Notes under the pieces: model-generated
Told to the model about the DNA's origin: nothing
The model's database searches: none
What the model saw: only the letters and a program-made list of their open reading frames with translations
Shown: piece after piece, positions 61,688-64,000 of the stretch
Layout: each line of letters starts with the position of its first letter
Numbering within the stretch: position 1 is the stretch's first letter
Translations under genes and position numbers: made by a program
From: Desulfitobacterium metallireducens DSM 15288
GTDB taxonomy: Bacteria > Bacillota > Desulfitobacteriia > Desulfitobacteriales > Desulfitobacteriaceae
Direction of reading: 5' to 3'
Length of the DNA stretch: 64,000 bases
Assembly (NCBI RefSeq): GCF_000231405.2
Contig: NZ_CP007032.1
Coordinates: forward strand, 1,612,001 to 1,676,000

Positions 61688-63829
61688 TTAGGCTTTAGGT
61701 TGATTGGTGTTATTTAATTCGCTTGAAACTGAAAGCTTTCCCTGATTCTCGTGAGCCATATCAAGGAGTGTTGTCATATCTCGTGCAGGAAGCGGCCGTG
61801 ATATTAGGAATCCTTGAATCCCAGCGCACGCTTTCGTTTTAAGAAATTCAAGTTGGGCTTCTGTTTCGACCCCTTCAGCGATTGCTGAATAGTTTAAATC
61901 GCGAGCTAATTCTAAGATTGAAGAGACAATTACACCATTCTCGGAATCCTGACTTAAACCATCACGGATAAAGCTCTGATCAACCTTTAAAGTGTCGATT
62001 GGGAATCGTTTCAGATAGCTAAGAGAGGAATACCCAACTCCGAAGTCATCAATTGCAATATGTATTCCTAATTCTTTTAACTGTTTTAAAACACGTGACG
62101 TAAGCTCGATATCCTGCATGGCCACACTTTCTGTGATCTCAAGTTCCAGCCAACGGCCCTCCATCCCTTCTTCGTCTAAAATTTTGCTAATTTGCTCAAC
62201 TAGATTTTCCTGCTCAAACTGACGTGCAGAAAGATTGACCGCAATGCGCAATGCCGGAAAGCCTTCTTTTTGCCATGTTATATTTTGGGCAATAGCTGTT
62301 CGTAAAACCCATTCCCCAATCGGCAAAATCAACCCCGTTTCCTCAGCAATTGGAATAAATTTCATCGGCGGTATCAATCCCTCTTCCGGATGCTTCCAGC
62401 GGATCAACGCTTCCATACCCAAAATTTTACCTTTGGTCACATCGACCTGAGGCTGATAATAGAGGACGAATTCATCTCGTTCAAGGGCTTTTCTTAAGCG
62501 TTGTTCTAGTGTTAATCGATTCTGAGCTTGAATGCTCATATTCATTTCATAAATCCAGTATCGGTTTTTCCCATTTTCTTTAGCCTTATACATTGCCAAA
62601 TCGGCATGCCGTAAGATCGTTTGAGCATCCAGCACTTTATCTGAAGCTATCGCAATTCCAATGCTCGAAGAAATGTAAAGTTCTTGTTCTTCCAGAACAA
62701 AAGGCTTTCTGAAAACATTTAGTATTCGGCGGGCGACATCTTTAGCATCTTCAATCTGAATATCCGGAAGAAGAACAGTAAACTCGTCCCCTCCCATCCT
62801 TGCAACAGTATCCTCTTCGCGAATACACGTAGTGATTCGTTTTCCGACCTCTTGCAAGAGCTGATCACCCGCCGCATGTCCTAAGGTATCATTAACATCC
62901 TTGAAGCGATCCAGATCTAAAAAAAGAACAGCCAATGTATTTTCATGCCGAGCGGCATGAGCTAAGGCAGTTTTTAACCGATCAAGAAAAAGATAACGAT
63001 TAGGAAGGTCTGTCAAAGCATCATGGTAAGCCAGATGTTTGACCCGTTCTTCATTCTGTTTGCGTGAAGTTAAATCGCTGAGAATAGCTGCATATTGTAC
63101 CGTTTTCCCACGCTCATCCTGGATAGCCGTTAAGGTCAACCACTCAGGATATATTTCCCCAGTTTTGCGTCGGTTCCAGATTTCTCCCTGCCACTCTCCT
63201 TTTTCCACAAGAGATTTCCACAATTTGCGATAAAATTCAGGATCATGTCGACCCGAACTTAAGATACTCGGGTTTTTCCCTAAAACTTCTTCCGTTTTAT
63301 AACCAGTAATTTCTTCAAAGGATTGATTTGTAAAGACAATATTTCCTCTGAAATCGGTCACCAAAACGCCTTCTAGAGTGTTTTCGAAGATTTTGGCCGC
63401 CATACGCATTTCTTCTATATCTTTACGTTTTTGGGTCACATCCTGCTTGACGGCAATAAAATATAATTTCTGTTCTGGCTCAAAATAAACTGGCGTAATT
63501 GTCATTTCTTCAATATATAGGGTTTCATCCTTTTTCTTATTGACAATTTCTCCATGCCAGACTTTATTGGCCATAATGGTATCCCACAGTTCTTTATAAA
63601 ACTCAGAAGGATGAGCCTCTGATTTCAAAAATCGTGGATTTTTGCCAAAGACCTCAGTCAGATTATAACCAGTTAAGGTCGTAAAAGCAGAATTAGCCCA
63701 TATAATATGACCATCAGCATCTGTAATCACAATCGAATTTGCTGCCGCTTCTAAAGCTGCAATTTGTAATCGACTAAATCGTTCCTCATTGAATTTCGAA
63801 CACGACTTGAATTTATAATTTGCTACCAT
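61688..63829 (-). CDS. PAS-PAS-GGDEF-EAL cyclic-di-GMP signalling protein
   Basis: A 713-residue cytoplasmic protein: PAS (about 20-140), PAS (about 145-265), GGDEF (about 270-435), EAL (about 445-695). The cyclase motif is intact (ARMGGDEF), with the RxxD inhibitory site as REED five residues before it. The EAL domain has MEALIRWKHPEEG, ELEITESV and DDFGVGYSSL, consistent with an active phosphodiesterase. Both activities could be present. ATG at 63829 has GAGGCG upstream; an ATG two codons earlier abuts it. The 165 bp to the window edge hold no gene. Confidence 0.93.
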   Translation of the reverse strand: MVANYKFKSCSKFNEERFSRLQIAALEAAANSIVITDADGHIIWANSAFTTLTGYNLTEVFGKNPRFLKSEAHPSEFYKELWDTIMANKVWHGEIVNKKKDETLYIEEMTITPVYFEPEQKLYFIAVKQDVTQKRKDIEEMRMAAKIFENTLEGVLVTDFRGNIVFTNQSFEEITGYKTEEVLGKNPSILSSGRHDPEFYRKLWKSLVEKGEWQGEIWNRRKTGEIYPEWLTLTAIQDERGKTVQYAAILSDLTSRKQNEERVKHLAYHDALTDLPNRYLFLDRLKTALAHAARHENTLAVLFLDLDRFKDVNDTLGHAAGDQLLQEVGKRITTCIREEDTVARMGGDEFTVLLPDIQIEDAKDVARRILNVFRKPFVLEEQELYISSSIGIAIASDKVLDAQTILRHADLAMYKAKENGKNRYWIYEMNMSIQAQNRLTLEQRLRKALERDEFVLYYQPQVDVTKGKILGMEALIRWKHPEEGLIPPMKFIPIAEETGLILPIGEWVLRTAIAQNITWQKEGFPALRIAVNLSARQFEQENLVEQISKILDEEGMEGRWLELEITESVAMQDIELTSRVLKQLKELGIHIAIDDFGVGYSSLSYLKRFPIDTLKVDQSFIRDGLSQDSENGVIVSSILELARDLNYSAIAEGVETEAQLEFLKTKACAGIQGFLISRPLPARDMTTLLDMAHENQGKLSVSSELNNTNQPKA

Positions 63830-64000
63830 CTTCATCGCCTCTCTGACAAGCCCATTTTTGTTTGATCCTTATCTCATATAAGCGAATTATTTAGAATCAC
63901 TTTAAACTTATTATATTATACAATATCGAGTTCTATTTATCACTTATTTATTACATTATCTTAAATTTATCATATTAAAAAATAACAATCCCCGAAAATC

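Overview
The window looks like chromosomal DNA of an anaerobic, low-to-mid GC Gram-positive bacterium. The best guess is a Peptococcaceae/Desulfitobacteriaceae relative such as Desulfosporosinus or Desulfitobacterium; this is inferred from gene content, not from a marker gene. The pointers are strong AGGAGG-type ribosome binding sites, TTG/GTG starts, T-box leaders, a ferredoxin-linked 2-oxoacid oxidoreductase, a minimal SufCB pair, a YqeB/XdhC pair of the selenium/molybdenum hydroxylase type, LutA/LutB-like iron-sulfur proteins, an iron-sulfur flavoprotein and a NapH/NosR-like membrane polyferredoxin. I see no rRNA, tRNA, CRISPR array or intact insertion sequence.

Layout. 1-8.3 kb: 2-oxoacid:ferredoxin oxidoreductase (delta, alpha, start of beta), an O-acetylhomoserine sulfhydrylase-like gene, trmB, a membrane protein, yqeB-xdhC and sufCB. 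8.4-11.4 kb: envelope proteins (NfeD-like plus flotillin, and three small membrane proteins arranged like yqjD-yqjE-yqjK). 11.7-15.5 kb: the single-chain purL. 15.7-27.3 kb: a complete glycogen operon, glgB-glgP-glgC-glgD-glgA, ending in a large GH13-GH77 fusion; together these make ADP-glucose, polymerise, branch, phosphorolyse and debranch glycogen. 27.5-36 kb: signalling, with two multi-domain cyclic-di-GMP proteins, a thioredoxin-like protein, a PlsC-like acyltransferase, an MBL-fold lipoprotein with DUF3006, and a gene-free stretch holding a relic element and a candidate small RNA. 36-39.3 kb: a cNMP-binding/AAA+/polyferredoxin fusion, divergent from an iron-sulfur flavoprotein. 39.3-46.5 kb: NERD protein, topB, BASS transporter, CBS protein, EamA transporter and DEAD-box helicase. 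46.6-50.9 kb: a sodium:solute symporter behind a tandem T-box leader, and LutB/LutA-like proteins. 51-53.6 kb: galE and citrate synthase. 53.7-55.8 kb: a solo tyrosine recombinase and a ribbon-helix-helix/coiled-coil protein on either side of a 507-bp repeat-rich intergenic region. 55.9-64 kb: HD phosphohydrolase, YaiI family, MFS transporter, a 52-aa lysine-rich protein, ABC-F ATPase, a membrane-anchored peptidase and a third cyclic-di-GMP protein.

The best candidates for undescribed biology are the cNMP/degenerate-AAA+/polyferredoxin protein (36120-38480), the partial double T-box in front of the symporter (48178-48594), the repeat-rich recombinase/coiled-coil locus (53773-55800), and an orphan promoter-terminator pair that may encode a small RNA (31783-31963). 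Many starts below were moved from the longest open frame to an internal codon with a better ribosome binding site; each entry says why. All functional calls come from reading motifs, without database searches.
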